The translations under genes were made by a program, and so were the position numbers. A stretch of DNA of 64,000 bases from Streptomyces longisporoflavus (GTDB taxonomy: Bacteria > Actinomycetota > Actinomycetes > Streptomycetales > Streptomycetaceae): the NCBI RefSeq assembly GCF_014649775.1, contig NZ_BMTR01000004.1:248001-312000 (forward strand), written 5' to 3'. Under the pieces are notes generated by a model. The model worked only from the letters and a program-made list of their open reading frames with translations. It did no database searches and was not told the origin of the DNA. Shown here piece after piece: positions 1 through 9,864 of the stretch (within the stretch, counting starts at the first letter, position 1; each line of letters begins with the position of its first letter).

Positions 1-909
1 GAGGAGATCACGCGGCCGCTCGTGACGGCAGGTATTGATGAGATCGAGTCGCTGCTCGGCAGCTTGTCGATGGCGCCCGGGCAGGTCTCGCTGGTCGTAG
101 TGGTCGGTGGCATGGCGGCCATGCCCGCGATTCGGAGCCGGCTGCACGAGCTGTTCGGTCCGGACCGAGTTGAGGTGCCGACGAATTGTGCCACGTTGAT
201 CTCACAAGGAGCTGCGTGGATCGCGCATGACAGGCAGAGGCTCCGACTGGCAAAGCCCATCGAACTCGAGCTCGCCCGTGGGTCGTTGATGCCACTCCTC
301 GCTGCGGGCACTGAAATGCCTCTCGGTGGAGACGTCAAGCACGAAACCCTCCACCTGTACTGCGCGGATCCGACGGATGGGAAGGCGAAATTTCCGATCG
401 CCACTCCGACCGCGTTGTCATCACACCCGCAGGCGAGCGAGCGGCGAACGTCGCTGGGAATGATCACACTCGGCGTCGACGAGACCGCGCCGCCACTGCA
501 CGAGCGCCTCGAGCTGAAGGTCGTTCTCGACGACGACTTGGTGTTGTCGGTCGAGGCGTCATCAAGCCAGAAGCACGATCGAGTCACGGCGTCGTACTAC
601 GACCTGGAGTTCGGTCTTGGCCTCCCGGCTTCCGCTATGCCCGGAGGTGCAGCCGCGCACCCAAAAGCACCTGAGGAGTCCGTGGTCGTGCCACAGGCGG
701 GACTGGTCGTCCGTGCGAATGTGGCGAGGGACAAGGACCAGGCGACCGTTCCCGGCGACGTGCTGTATCGGCACAATTTAAGGGCCTTCACCCGGCACGT
801 GCGCGACGGTGCGACAGAGGCCCAGTTGCGGGAACACCTTTACTACAAGCCGTGTGCCGCCTGCAAGCGCCAGTGGGGGCACCCGGAGTGTCGATGCGGA
901 ACGGCGTGA
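1..909 (+). CDS. Hsp70-like protein, 3' part only (5' end outside window)
   Basis: The reading frame is open from the first base, so only the last 302 residues are visible. A segment near residues 24-42 (VVVVGGMAAMPAIRSRL) matches the phosphate-2/adenosine strand of Hsp70/actin-fold ATPases. A beta-rich stretch follows where the Hsp70 substrate-binding domain would lie, and the C-terminus ends in a Cys-rich tail (CAACKRQWGHPECRC) that could bind zinc. A GTG at 22 could act as a start, but the frame runs on upstream and the fold needs the missing part. Codon 778-780 is TTA, the rare bldA-dependent leucine codon of Streptomyces. The stop is one base before the next ATG (911), so the two genes are probably co-translated. 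The Hsp70 family call is fairly safe; the function in this locus is inferred. Confidence 0.7.
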   Translation, partial: EEITRPLVTAGIDEIESLLGSLSMAPGQVSLVVVVGGMAAMPAIRSRLHELFGPDRVEVPTNCATLISQGAAWIAHDRQRLRLAKPIELELARGSLMPLLAAGTEMPLGGDVKHETLHLYCADPTDGKAKFPIATPTALSSHPQASERRTSLGMITLGVDETAPPLHERLELKVVLDDDLVLSVEASSSQKHDRVTASYYDLEFGLGLPASAMPGGAAAHPKAPEESVVVPQAGLVVRANVARDKDQATVPGDVLYRHNLRAFTRHVRDGATEAQLREHLYYKPCAACKRQWGHPECRCGTA

Positions 910-910
910 C

Positions 911-2248
911 ATGGCGAGCGCCAAGGCACTCGTGCGAGTGCTTGACCACGGAACGGAAGTCGAGTCTGGAGTCCGCCGTCCGATTCGTCTGACTCCCGAT
1001 GGATACGCGGGCGTCGCGTATGCGGGCTCTGTCTACCCACTCCGGCAGGGTGATCTGATCGACTTGGACGGAACGAGCTGGGAACTCGCGGACTGCGATC
1101 GGTTCCTGTTTATCGGAGCAGAGGTTCCGTACGCTCCCATTACCGGTAAACCGCTGGAGAAGACCAGCGGTGTCGACATCGAGTGGCACCTCGAATCCAA
1201 CCAGTACGGGCATACCGTCGTCTTCAACGCGTCGGAGCACGTTGCCAGCAGCTTGGTGTCAGCGCTTGAGGACGCGGGTCTCAGCATCCAGCGCTGGGAC
1301 GTCAGCCATCGTCCAGCAGATAACGGCACCTTCTACGACTGGTTCGCGCGCCTTCGGTTCAAGGGCAGCCAGGCCGAAGCACTTGCGCTCGTCGGGGATG
1401 TCATCGCACCGCCGTCGTCTCTCGCGCCGACGGTGCCAGTCACGAATCCGACCACAGCTCGCCTTGCTGATGCCGAGGCTCGGATCGAGGAGCTGCTCAA
1501 CCAACTGTACGTCGCGACATGCAAGGGCGAGGCGGCTGAGCGTGAGGTCGCGCAGCTCCGTCACGATCTTGCGAACGCGGAAGCGAGCGAGCATCGATAC
1601 CGAGAATCCGTTGCCCTCGCAGAACGCCGTCATTCAGATCTGCAAGAGCAACTCGCCGTGCTTCGACAAGGCCTGGGAGGCATGGCTGACACGGCGGAAC
1701 TGGTGAAGAACCTCGCTGACGCCGAGGAACTTCGAGAACTCGCTCTTGCCGAGAACTCCTTGCTGCTGGAGCGTGTGCGAGCGGCCGACTCGGAAGCGGC
1801 AGAAAGCGGAGCACGCGCTGACAACTTGGCGGTGCAGGTAGACACACTCCTTGGGAGAGTGTCAGAACTTGAGAGCCTGGAGACGGAACGACTTCGCGCC
1901 GCGACCGCGCAACGGCCGCGGCGCGGGGGTGCCATTGACTTCCTGCCTCGGGCGTTCAGCCGCCTCGAGTTCATTCTCGATGCAGTCGATGTGATCGCCA
2001 ACCTCGACTCGTTAGCGTCCACGATGAAAGCACTTGCTGAAATCGACTCTGGGCGCCTTGCCGGGAATGAACTTTCGGAAATGCGTGGCTGGTTTGAGGT
2101 GACGGAATTGGCGACGGGCATCGCGGGAAGCGAGCGACTTGGCCGCATCTACTACAAGCCGGACGGTCAAAGGGTGCTTGTCAGTGTGCACATCGAACAG
2201 GACGAAAAAGAACAGAGACAGCACATCGAGAGGCTGCGAGCCTTCTGA
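911..2248 (+). CDS. Coiled-coil protein partnered with Hsp70-like gene; RelE-like C-terminus possible
   Basis: A 445-residue protein of unknown function. The ATG at 911 is chosen because it directly follows the upstream stop; the frame extends further upstream only as overlap. Residues 1-65 form a small beta-rich domain. Residues about 75-165 look like a globular alpha/beta domain rich in aromatic residues. From about 180 to 345 there are long Ala/Glu/Arg/Leu heptad-like runs indicating a coiled coil. The last 70 residues include GRIYYKPDGQRVLVSVHIEQ, which looks like the core strand pattern of RelE/HigB-type folds; this is weak. Codon 2012-2014 is TTA. The tight junction suggests a partner or cofactor of the Hsp70-like protein. 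Confidence 0.75.
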   Translation: MASAKALVRVLDHGTEVESGVRRPIRLTPDGYAGVAYAGSVYPLRQGDLIDLDGTSWELADCDRFLFIGAEVPYAPITGKPLEKTSGVDIEWHLESNQYGHTVVFNASEHVASSLVSALEDAGLSIQRWDVSHRPADNGTFYDWFARLRFKGSQAEALALVGDVIAPPSSLAPTVPVTNPTTARLADAEARIEELLNQLYVATCKGEAAEREVAQLRHDLANAEASEHRYRESVALAERRHSDLQEQLAVLRQGLGGMADTAELVKNLADAEELRELALAENSLLLERVRAADSEAAESGARADNLAVQVDTLLGRVSELESLETERLRAATAQRPRRGGAIDFLPRAFSRLEFILDAVDVIANLDSLASTMKALAEIDSGRLAGNELSEMRGWFEVTELATGIAGSERLGRIYYKPDGQRVLVSVHIEQDEKEQRQHIERLRAF

Positions 2249-2723
2249 CCCCGGTTACCGGCGCCTGAGGCAGGCCTCGATGTCAGAGCGTTCGAGGCGC
2301 AGTTCCTTGGCGTCGGGCCTCGCGGCCCACGGCCCCAGATCGGTGATAATAGGCGGCGCACTCCGGAGCAGGACCAGTGCCGTCCCGATGGCGCCGCACC
2401 AACTCGGCCAGACCTCATGTGCTCTGGGAACTCGCAGCCGCCCTGGTGGGGAGAACACGGGGGGGGGAGTCCGTTGATGCGCTGTCTGTCGGCGCTGCCC
2501 CAGGGGGTTGGTACAGCGGGCGCCTGCGCCAGCGCCACACTTAACCCGGGCGTTGCGGAAAGTCCAGTCGTGGACCGCCTTGAGGGTGGATCGGGCGTGT
2601 CCTGGCGCCTTCCATAATCCAGTCGACCGTACTGGCCTCTCGTCCGAAATCAGCACCTACCCTGAAGCAGGGTCAGGTAGTTTCTGCCGATGCAACGCTC
2701 CGGCAGCCGACAAGGAGTGGCAA
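2249..2723. other. Non-coding or decayed stretch, 475 bp
   Basis: No convincing gene. A minus-strand open frame (2255-2656) exists but its composition is like a shadow and it lacks a ribosome site; it could at most be a remnant. The stretch holds a run of nine G at 2459-2467 and an imperfect dyad at 2658-2680 (CTACCCTG against CAGGTAG) just upstream of the next gene, which may be a regulatory hairpin. A promoter for the 2724 gene must lie here but I cannot place it. Confidence 0.4.
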
Positions 2724-4262
2724 GTGACAGCGGATGTCCGTGGGCCGGCATGGGCACTCGAGGGCTTGGGCTTGCGGTCCGGGCGCTATCCCCTGGCGGT
2801 GGAGGGCCCGGTGATGCGGGCGGTGGACCGGTTGATTCCTGGAGTGTCCACGGTGACCCGCTACATCCGTTACCACTCGCTGTATGCGGCGATCGCGGCG
2901 CACGCGGAACGGAAGGCGTGGGACATCACCGCGTGCCGCCGGGCGGTCCGCCGCAGCGAGGTCCTGCTGGCGGCGCTCCAGCACCACAGGGAGACGGATC
3001 CGGCGTGGCTTGCCCACGGGGTCGATGGGGTGCGGCGTTTCTGCACAGAGGAACTGGAACTCGCGCGAGCCGCCGACGAGGAGCAGCTGAGCCAGTCGTA
3101 CTCACCCCGCCGCTGGGGCTTTTGGGACCAGTACGGCGGACCCGCCACGGTGCTCGGCACGGTGGACGTCCGGGACGGAGTGCTCAGACCCGGCCGGCAT
3201 CCGTGCCCGCCCGCGGTCAAGGAGCTGTTCGCCCCTCTGCTGTCTCTCGCGGAGCGGGACGTCGTGTCCTTCGCCGACCTGGAGACAACGGGGCAGGCGG
3301 CTCTTGGTGTCCCGTGTCCGGCCGAGCGGGAATGGCTGACGGACGTCCTGACCGCAACCCGTGGCGGAGGTATCGACGCGCACGGGGACTGGGAGGCGTC
3401 CGACCGCACTCGGCCTGCGACCCTCCGTATCCTCGGCCGGGCTATCGATCTCCACGGTCATGAGGGCGACGGGTATCAGGAGACGCTGCGCTCCGCGGTG
3501 GCCTTCGGTGGCGAGGCGACAACGGATCCCGTTCTGGCGGCGATTCCCGAGACGGCCGGTTGGCGGGGAGTGCTGCTGCGCCATTACTCCGTCGGCGCCT
3601 GGCGTCGGCTGTGGGCGGCGCTGGTGGCCGATGTGGGCTCCAAGGACGGCGAGGCCGACCGGACGGCCGAGGAACTGCGCGACTGGCTGGCGCAACAGGC
3701 CCCGGACGCGAATGTACGGCGGGTCCTGGACGACCTGCCTCCGCTCAAGGACGCGGCAGGTCAGTTGTTGCCGGCCGAACGGCAACTCCTGACGCAGGGT
3801 GCCGATGCCCCGATGACCAATGTGCTGCTCCTGATGGTGGGTGCGCTGCGCTCCCGGGAGGGTCATCTGCCGGACGACGTACGGGCCGTCTTCCTGGGCC
3901 GTCAGCGGCGCTGGGCCGAGTTCCTCGACCCGACGTGGGTCGACGGCCTCATCGACGACTACGCCGACCGGCCGGTCCGCGACCTGGCCGCGCGGCTGGT
4001 GGACGGCATGCTCGCCCAGTCCCGCAGAGTCGCCCTCGCGAAGCTGCGCACCGACCCCGCGACCGGCGGGCTGAAGATCTTCTCCCGTCTGCACCTTCGC
4101 AACGAGCGCTATTTCAAGACCGGTGACGAAGGAGACTCCGACATCGGCACCCGCATCCCCCAACTGGGCTCTTTGGCGGCGCAGCTGGGGCTTTTCGCCG
4201 TCCGCGACAATTGCCACACCGTCACCGCGGAGGGACGGCGAATCCTGGAGACAAACCCATGA
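2724..4262 (+). CDS. Unknown helical protein, first gene of a pair with the PLD-fold gene
   Basis: A 512-residue protein. The GTG at 2724 is chosen because AAGGAGTGG lies 4 bases upstream and the conserved-looking sequence starts right after it; the open frame upstream to 2508 looks non-coding. The N-terminal part (residues 5-60) contains LIPGVSTVTRYIRYHSLYAA, a pattern reminiscent of the DUF6361-type N-terminus, but this is only a resemblance. The rest is mostly helical, Arg/Asp/Leu-rich, with no catalytic motif that I recognise and no membrane segment. The stop overlaps the next ATG (4259) as ATGA, so it is translationally coupled to the phospholipase D-fold protein and is probably its regulator or binding subunit. 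Confidence 0.85.
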   Translation: MTADVRGPAWALEGLGLRSGRYPLAVEGPVMRAVDRLIPGVSTVTRYIRYHSLYAAIAAHAERKAWDITACRRAVRRSEVLLAALQHHRETDPAWLAHGVDGVRRFCTEELELARAADEEQLSQSYSPRRWGFWDQYGGPATVLGTVDVRDGVLRPGRHPCPPAVKELFAPLLSLAERDVVSFADLETTGQAALGVPCPAEREWLTDVLTATRGGGIDAHGDWEASDRTRPATLRILGRAIDLHGHEGDGYQETLRSAVAFGGEATTDPVLAAIPETAGWRGVLLRHYSVGAWRRLWAALVADVGSKDGEADRTAEELRDWLAQQAPDANVRRVLDDLPPLKDAAGQLLPAERQLLTQGADAPMTNVLLLMVGALRSREGHLPDDVRAVFLGRQRRWAEFLDPTWVDGLIDDYADRPVRDLAARLVDGMLAQSRRVALAKLRTDPATGGLKIFSRLHLRNERYFKTGDEGDSDIGTRIPQLGSLAAQLGLFAVRDNCHTVTAEGRRILETNP

Positions 4263-6916
4263 GCGCGGCACAGCACACCCGGTTCGCATCTCCCGTCACG
4301 CTGCTGAGGGATTGGAGCGAACGCAGCGATCAGCAGGCGCTGCACGAAGCGCTCTTCCTCGGTTTCACAGTTGATCTTCCCTTCCTGGAGAAGGTCGCCA
4401 TACCCGTCGCCCGTGGTCTGGGTGCCCGCACCGCGGTGATCGGTGATGCGGCCCAAGGGCTGTACGACCCGGTGGATGTGCGCATGGCCGGCCGCAGTTA
4501 TCTGCACGGCCTAGCCTCCTGCCGGCGTGCGTTCCATCCCAAGGTCGTCCTTCTGATCGGAGAACACGCCTGCCGGCTCGCGGTGGGTTCGGGGAACCCG
4601 ACGCTGTCCGGCTGGGGCGCCAACGACGAGCTGTGGACGGTGGTGGAGACCGAGGACGACGACTCCCACGCCCTCCTGGCCGACCTCGCCGACTGGTTGG
4701 ACGCACTGCCCTCCGCCGTGGAACTGGCCCCCTGGTCGGCGAGTCATCTGGCGGAACTGGCTGCCCTTCTGACCGAACGGCATGTCAACGCCCCGGCCGG
4801 ACCGGAATCCGGTGCCCGGCTTCTGCACAATCTCCAGGAGAGTCTGTTGGACCAACTGCCGCTCGGTCCTGTCGACGAACTGCACGCGTACGCCCCGTTC
4901 GTCGACGAGGCCAGTCATGCCCTCAGCGAGCTGGTCGGCCGTCTGACACCCCGCCGCACCATCCTCGGGCTCCAGCCTCGCTGGTCCAGCTATGACGCCG
5001 GAGCGATCAAGAGGGCACTCGGCGGCTTCGACGCGCAGATCCGTTTTCTCGAGGAGACTCGGATGCGGCACGGCAAGTTCGTCGAGTGGCAGGCCGGCGG
5101 CCGCCGATACGCTCTCACCGGGAGCCCGAATCTGACCCGCGCCGCGCTGTGCACCAGCACCCGGGACGGCGGCAACTGCGAGCTCGCCGTACTCGCCGCC
5201 GACACCGCGCCGCTGCTTCCCGAACAGGGGCGCGTCACCTCACTCGCGAGCCTGACGGGCCGCACCATCCGGCCCTTCCAGTCCACCGGTCACACGCTCG
5301 TCCTGCTGGGCGCGAAGGCGGACAGCGAAGGCCTGCACGTCTCTCTGGCGCACCCCCAGCCCCTGCCCGTGGTGATCAGCACGTCTCCGGACGGTTCACC
5401 GGGTTCCTGGACACGGACCGGAACCATTCCGGCGGGGGCGGCGGCCTGCTCCTTCCCGCTGCCCGAGGTTCCTGGTGCGGCGGTTCGCGCCACGTGCGCT
5501 CGTCCTGACGGCACCACTGCCGAATCCGCCGTCGTCTTCGTCTACAGCCCCGTGCACTGCGCACGGCGCCACAGCGCCGACAGCGGTCCCCGGCTGAGAT
5601 ACGACTACACGGTGCAGACCCTGTTCGCCGACGAGCGTGCCGCACGCCGTTTCGAAGCCGATCTGCTGCGCCTGCGCGAACTCACCGCCGGAACGTCCGC
5701 TCCCCGGGTGAGCCCGGCGGGAGAGACGACAGCGGGCTCGGTGACATCGAGCGGCGTCGACCGCTGGGACGCCTACCTCGCCGACTGCCGCCGGATGATC
5801 GGGGCACCGTTGACGGATCTGGCGTTCGGCACCTCGCCGCTCGACCTGCCGCAGGCACCGTCGTCGCGGTGGATCGTGTCGGCGGTCACTCTTGGCGTGC
5901 GCGAGGAGGACGACGAAGAGCACGAGGACGAGACGGAGGAGGTGGACCTCCCCACCACGAGCGTGCCGGTCGCCCCGTACGTCGCGCCGGAGCAGCGTGC
6001 CCGTTTCCGCGCCTGGGCCCAGCGCTGGGTCGCGGCGCTCACGGGCCCTGACGATTCAGCCGCAGCACCGGTTCCGGTCCGGCTGCTCGTGGCCGGCCTG
6101 TACGTCCAGCTCCTGGCCGCCGGAGTCTGGGACGAGCAGGACCAGAGCTGGCGCGACGGGCTCAGCCGCCTCCTCGAAGCACTCGGTTCCGAAGACCTGA
6201 CGGCCGAGGCGGACCACGATGATCCGCCCGAGACCCGGCGACGGCTGGACGCGGTGGCGGCCGTGGTGATGACACTGCTCGCCCAGGACGCCACCTTCAC
6301 CGGCGGCGCCGAGCACGACGTACTGGCGGCCCGCGCCTGGCACGGCAGCAAGACGATGATCGCGCGTGCCGAGCCCGCCGAGGCGGAGGACCTGATGATC
6401 CCGCCGGAGCGGGCGCTCGCCCGCGTCGCGCCCTGGAGCGAGGTGGACGGACTCATCGCGCTGGCGCAGGAGGACGACCCCTACGCGGAGGCGATCGAGG
6501 GGCTCACCGCGGCCGGCTGGTCGGTCGTGTGCGAGGACGGGCTCTGGGAGATCACGGGCTCCTTCGGCAATCCGCTTCCGGTCGTGGCCAAGGCCGCCGA
6601 ACGACTCGGGCGGCACCACGCCGACGGCGTGCTTGTACGGGCCCGCAGCAAGAACCGCTGGGCCTTCATGGCATGGGCGGACCCCTACCTGGTCCTGCTG
6701 AATCCCCCGGCACGCGTCTGGCGCACCTACCAGGTACGACTCCCCGCCACACCGGAATCACGGTTCAGCGGCGGCGACCTTTCCGCGGTACCCGGCCGCG
6801 TCGGTTCCCCGGCCCCGCTGCAGAAGGGCCCGCCGGAAGCTCTCAGGAAGATTCTCGCCGAAGCAGGCCTCAGTTACCCGGATTTGGTCAGTCGCCTGTT
6901 CACACTCGACACGTGA
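4259..6916 (+). CDS. Phospholipase D-fold protein (putative nuclease), 885 aa
   Basis: Two half-motifs of the PLD superfamily are visible. Near residue 92 there is FHPKVVLL followed by GSGNPTLSGWG (about 110-120); near residue 270 there is HGKF followed by GSPNLTRAAL (about 287-297). HxK plus a downstream S/N patch is the catalytic signature of bacterial PLD-type nucleases such as Nuc, BfiI and DrmC. An acidic linker (EEDDEEHEDETEEVD, about 548-562) separates the N-terminal catalytic half from a C-terminal half of unknown fold. The protein is far larger than a minimal PLD nuclease (about 150-200 aa). It is coupled by ATGA to the unknown gene upstream. In DISARM loci a PLD-fold protein (DrmC) accompanies the helicase and methylase genes, so a role in DNA restriction is plausible. 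PLD-fold is confident; nuclease activity is inferred. Confidence 0.85.
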   Translation: MSAAQHTRFASPVTLLRDWSERSDQQALHEALFLGFTVDLPFLEKVAIPVARGLGARTAVIGDAAQGLYDPVDVRMAGRSYLHGLASCRRAFHPKVVLLIGEHACRLAVGSGNPTLSGWGANDELWTVVETEDDDSHALLADLADWLDALPSAVELAPWSASHLAELAALLTERHVNAPAGPESGARLLHNLQESLLDQLPLGPVDELHAYAPFVDEASHALSELVGRLTPRRTILGLQPRWSSYDAGAIKRALGGFDAQIRFLEETRMRHGKFVEWQAGGRRYALTGSPNLTRAALCTSTRDGGNCELAVLAADTAPLLPEQGRVTSLASLTGRTIRPFQSTGHTLVLLGAKADSEGLHVSLAHPQPLPVVISTSPDGSPGSWTRTGTIPAGAAACSFPLPEVPGAAVRATCARPDGTTAESAVVFVYSPVHCARRHSADSGPRLRYDYTVQTLFADERAARRFEADLLRLRELTAGTSAPRVSPAGETTAGSVTSSGVDRWDAYLADCRRMIGAPLTDLAFGTSPLDLPQAPSSRWIVSAVTLGVREEDDEEHEDETEEVDLPTTSVPVAPYVAPEQRARFRAWAQRWVAALTGPDDSAAAPVPVRLLVAGLYVQLLAAGVWDEQDQSWRDGLSRLLEALGSEDLTAEADHDDPPETRRRLDAVAAVVMTLLAQDATFTGGAEHDVLAARAWHGSKTMIARAEPAEAEDLMIPPERALARVAPWSEVDGLIALAQEDDPYAEAIEGLTAAGWSVVCEDGLWEITGSFGNPLPVVAKAAERLGRHHADGVLVRARSKNRWAFMAWADPYLVLLNPPARVWRTYQVRLPATPESRFSGGDLSAVPGRVGSPAPLQKGPPEALRKILAEAGLSYPDLVSRLFTLDT

Positions 6917-7315
6917 CGGGGAGGGAAGCGATCAGTGCCGTGACGCCACCGGTGACGGACCGTCGAGCGGCTGATTTCCCTCGGTCGACCTCGTCCCACC
7001 GTCACGCCGCTGCGCAAGGCGGGCAGGCGCGATCGCACTCCGCCGCCCGTACCGCTCGCCACTGCGCCGTCGGAACTCGCGCCGGTCGGCGCTTGTCTCA
7101 GCCAGCGAGATCTCTCACCGGTGCCCGACATCGCCTCGGCGGGCCATCTGCGGACTGATGGAAGTCCGGGCCGAAGTGGGCCTTTTCCAGACGGAGTTGA
7201 TGCGGCAGTTGTTCGAGGACGCCACCTGAGACTCTATGCTGCACAGGCATATGCAGAGTCAACAGGGGGCCTTGGGCGACGGCGTCCGTGCCGACGGCAA
7301 AACCGGAGGGGAACG
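6917..7315. promoter_or_regulatory. 399-bp intergenic region before the chaperone module
   Basis: No gene seen. It separates the PLD pair from the TPR/J/GrpE/Hsp70 run, which therefore probably has its own promoter here. TTGTTC at about 7209 followed by TATGCT at about 7235 has too long a spacer (20) to be a good sigma-70-type promoter. The 8-bp palindrome GCATATGC at about 7248 is the only local symmetry. Confidence 0.3.
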
Positions 7316-9850
7316 GTGGTGTCACACTCCGCGCCGAACGAGGGCGGGGTAAACGGGGGAACGGCCGAGAGGCCATCCGCTGCGTTCGAGCGGGCCGTTG
7401 CCGCCTACGCCCACGGAAACTTCGCGCTTGCCGTCAGCCATCTGCGGCTGTTGGAACGCGACGCCGACACCGGCCACGCGGTGATCGACGCCCGCCACGC
7501 TGCCTTGCGCGGGGCACTCGCGGCTCGCGCCGGCAACTGGACGGAGTGCTGTGACTGGTACATCCGGTCGCTGGTTCCTTCAGGAACCGTCGGTGCCCGT
7601 CCGCCCGAGTCGACCGAGCCCTGCCACAACGACGACTGCACCTCACCTGCCGACAACCGGTGTGGCCAGTGCTCCCGCTGGTTCTGCGCGGCGCACGGCG
7701 CCGAAAGCATGGACGAGGTCTCCCGCTGCGGCCCGTGCCTCGATGTGGCAGTGCACAACCTGGTGCATGCGGCGATTCTGGCCGACCGTGTCAAGGCCGC
7801 CGCAGAGGCGCTCGCTCAATGGGCCGGCGCTGCGAACTCGGCCACAGCGCAGGCACTGCTGGCGTGCCTCGCCCCGGAACATACCGTGGGCTTCGGTGAA
7901 CAGACCGACGTGCTCGAGGCGTTCGCTCCGGAGCGGCGCAAGGCGCTTGCGCTGTTCCGCGCGTCCGTGACGCTCGCCGGCGTGGACCTGGAACGGCTGA
8001 GTGCCCCGGTGCCTGACACGGCGTCCTCGTCGTTCCCGGCGCGGTACGGGTGGCTGCGCCCCTGGAGAGCCCGGGGGCTGAGCCGTGCGGGTCGGCACGC
8101 CGAGGCGTGGCAGGTCCGGTACGAGGACTGGCTGGCGAGACCGGTCGACACCGTGGTCGTGCACGCCCTGGCCGTCGAGGCTCTCCGGGTCTTCGCGGAC
8201 GACACCGAGACGGACAGCCGGAGGCGTCTGGCGTCCGTACGGCAGGCCATGGCCTGCTGGGCGATGGTTCTGCACTCCGCCTCTTACTGGCAGGAACTGG
8301 CACGGCGCTCCGGGCACCCATGGACGCCCGCCGAGCGGAAGGACGCCTCGGACCAGGTAGCCGAGCGTATCCGCCAGGTCCTGCGGGACGACGACAGGGC
8401 TGCGGAACGGCCGGTGGTGGACAGCCTGGAGCTGGCCTGGGATGTCGAGCTCGCCGCTGCCCGTTGCCTGGCCGGGGTCCTGGCCACGACGGACTGCGGA
8501 TGGCCCGTTCAAGCCGGCGGCGACCTCGCTTTCGGCCCCGGCTTCCTCGACCTCCTGCGGTCGGCCGGAGCCCCATGGAAGGCCCTGGCCGAGGAGGTCG
8601 ACGGCTGGGTGTCGGACGCGGGCCGCTCGGGTGCGGCGAGCGGCGATCGGCTCCGTGATCTGATGTCACCCGAGGGGCGCTACACGGTGCTCCTGGGGAC
8701 CGGCAGGTTCGACCAGGTCATCGCCGCACTCGAGGCCGGGACGGCGACGGAACCCCGGGCCCCGGGGGACGCCGGCCCTCCGCACGGCCCGCAGCGCGTC
8801 CTCGGCGCGGCACTGGTCGCTCGGGCGCTCGACCATCTGAAGGCCAAGCGCTGGTCCGACGCAGTACGGGACTTCGAGGACGCGGCGAGCGCTGGCGCCT
8901 CGCTCACCCTCCACGAGGAGGAGATCGGTCGGGCAGGCCGGCAGGCCGGACTCGCTCTGGTGCAGAACCGTGTCAGGCCGGACTGGCAGGCGTATACCGG
9001 CCTTCTCCAGCGCGCCCTCGACCTGGCACCGGAAGACGAGGAACTGAAGCGGAACCTGGCTGTCGGGTGCGTGCACCTGGGCCGGCAGGCCCAGCAGCAG
9101 GGGGACCAGGACAGGGCACGTGCCCGCTTCGCTCAGGCGTACGAGCTGGATCCTTCGAACGAATCCGTCGTCGCAGCGCTGAACGAATCCGACACCCGGT
9201 GGGCCGAAGACCTCCTCCAGAAACAGCCCGTGTCCGTGCTCACACGTGCCATCACGGAGCTGCGCAGGATCCTTGACCGCGACGCGACCCTCCGGCCCGT
9301 CCGCAAGGCCTTGGCAACAGCTCTATACGAGCACTCCCTCGATGTGGCCCTGACCGGCGCCCGCGCCGAGGCCATGGGTCTGATGAGGGAGGCCGGCGGC
9401 CTCCTGGAGCCGGGCTCGGACGACTGGGCTCCGGGGCGAGGGCCGAAAGGGGCCGTCGCGAACGGACTCTGCGAACGAGCGTTTCCGGTCGACGTGTCCG
9501 ACGAGGACGAGCTGCGGAACGCGCTCGACGTGATCGCCGTCGCCCGCACCTACGAAGTCCTCCCGGGTATCGCCGACGAACAGGCGTGGCTCCTGTCCCA
9601 CCTCATCGGACTGTTGTGCCGGAACGAGGACTACGACGAGGCCATACAGCTCGTCCGCCGGTGCCCACGAGACGCCGAGGACCGCAGCGGACTCGACAGG
9701 GCCCTCGCCGAGGCCTACGCCGGACGCGCCCGTCGACGCCTCTCCGAGGGCGACGCCGCCGCCCACTCCGACGTACGGGCGGTTCGCAAGTACGACCCGA
9801 CGCATCCGCTGGCTCTTTTCGGGCCGGGCGATGCCGATCAGCTGTGGTGA
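7316..9850 (+). CDS. Zinc-finger and TPR-repeat protein of the chaperone module
   Basis: A protein of about 844 residues. GTG codons at 7316 and 7319 both sit downstream of GGAGG (7305-7309); the frame extends further up but is unlikely to be translated. Residues about 103-145 hold a Cys/His array: a CxxxxxC start (CHNDDC), then CGQC, FCAAH and CGPC. This is B-box or LIM-like and probably binds two zinc ions. The middle is helical. From about residue 580 onward are TPR-like helices, including LGRQAQQQGDQDRARARFAQ and AYELDPSNESVVAALN. TPR proteins commonly dock Hsp70 C-termini. The downstream neighbours (J-like, GrpE-like, Hsp70) suggest it is a scaffold or substrate adaptor for that chaperone. 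No enzyme motif seen. Confidence 0.85.
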   Translation: MVSHSAPNEGGVNGGTAERPSAAFERAVAAYAHGNFALAVSHLRLLERDADTGHAVIDARHAALRGALAARAGNWTECCDWYIRSLVPSGTVGARPPESTEPCHNDDCTSPADNRCGQCSRWFCAAHGAESMDEVSRCGPCLDVAVHNLVHAAILADRVKAAAEALAQWAGAANSATAQALLACLAPEHTVGFGEQTDVLEAFAPERRKALALFRASVTLAGVDLERLSAPVPDTASSSFPARYGWLRPWRARGLSRAGRHAEAWQVRYEDWLARPVDTVVVHALAVEALRVFADDTETDSRRRLASVRQAMACWAMVLHSASYWQELARRSGHPWTPAERKDASDQVAERIRQVLRDDDRAAERPVVDSLELAWDVELAAARCLAGVLATTDCGWPVQAGGDLAFGPGFLDLLRSAGAPWKALAEEVDGWVSDAGRSGAASGDRLRDLMSPEGRYTVLLGTGRFDQVIAALEAGTATEPRAPGDAGPPHGPQRVLGAALVARALDHLKAKRWSDAVRDFEDAASAGASLTLHEEEIGRAGRQAGLALVQNRVRPDWQAYTGLLQRALDLAPEDEELKRNLAVGCVHLGRQAQQQGDQDRARARFAQAYELDPSNESVVAALNESDTRWAEDLLQKQPVSVLTRAITELRRILDRDATLRPVRKALATALYEHSLDVALTGARAEAMGLMREAGGLLEPGSDDWAPGRGPKGAVANGLCERAFPVDVSDEDELRNALDVIAVARTYEVLPGIADEQAWLLSHLIGLLCRNEDYDEAIQLVRRCPRDAEDRSGLDRALAEAYAGRARRRLSEGDAAAHSDVRAVRKYDPTHPLALFGPGDADQLW

Positions 9851-9864
9851 GAGGAAGACACGGG

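Noticed and set aside
2255..2656. Minus-strand frame in the gap before the PLD pair
   Set aside because: No ribosome site and no recognisable domain; treated as non-coding or a remnant.
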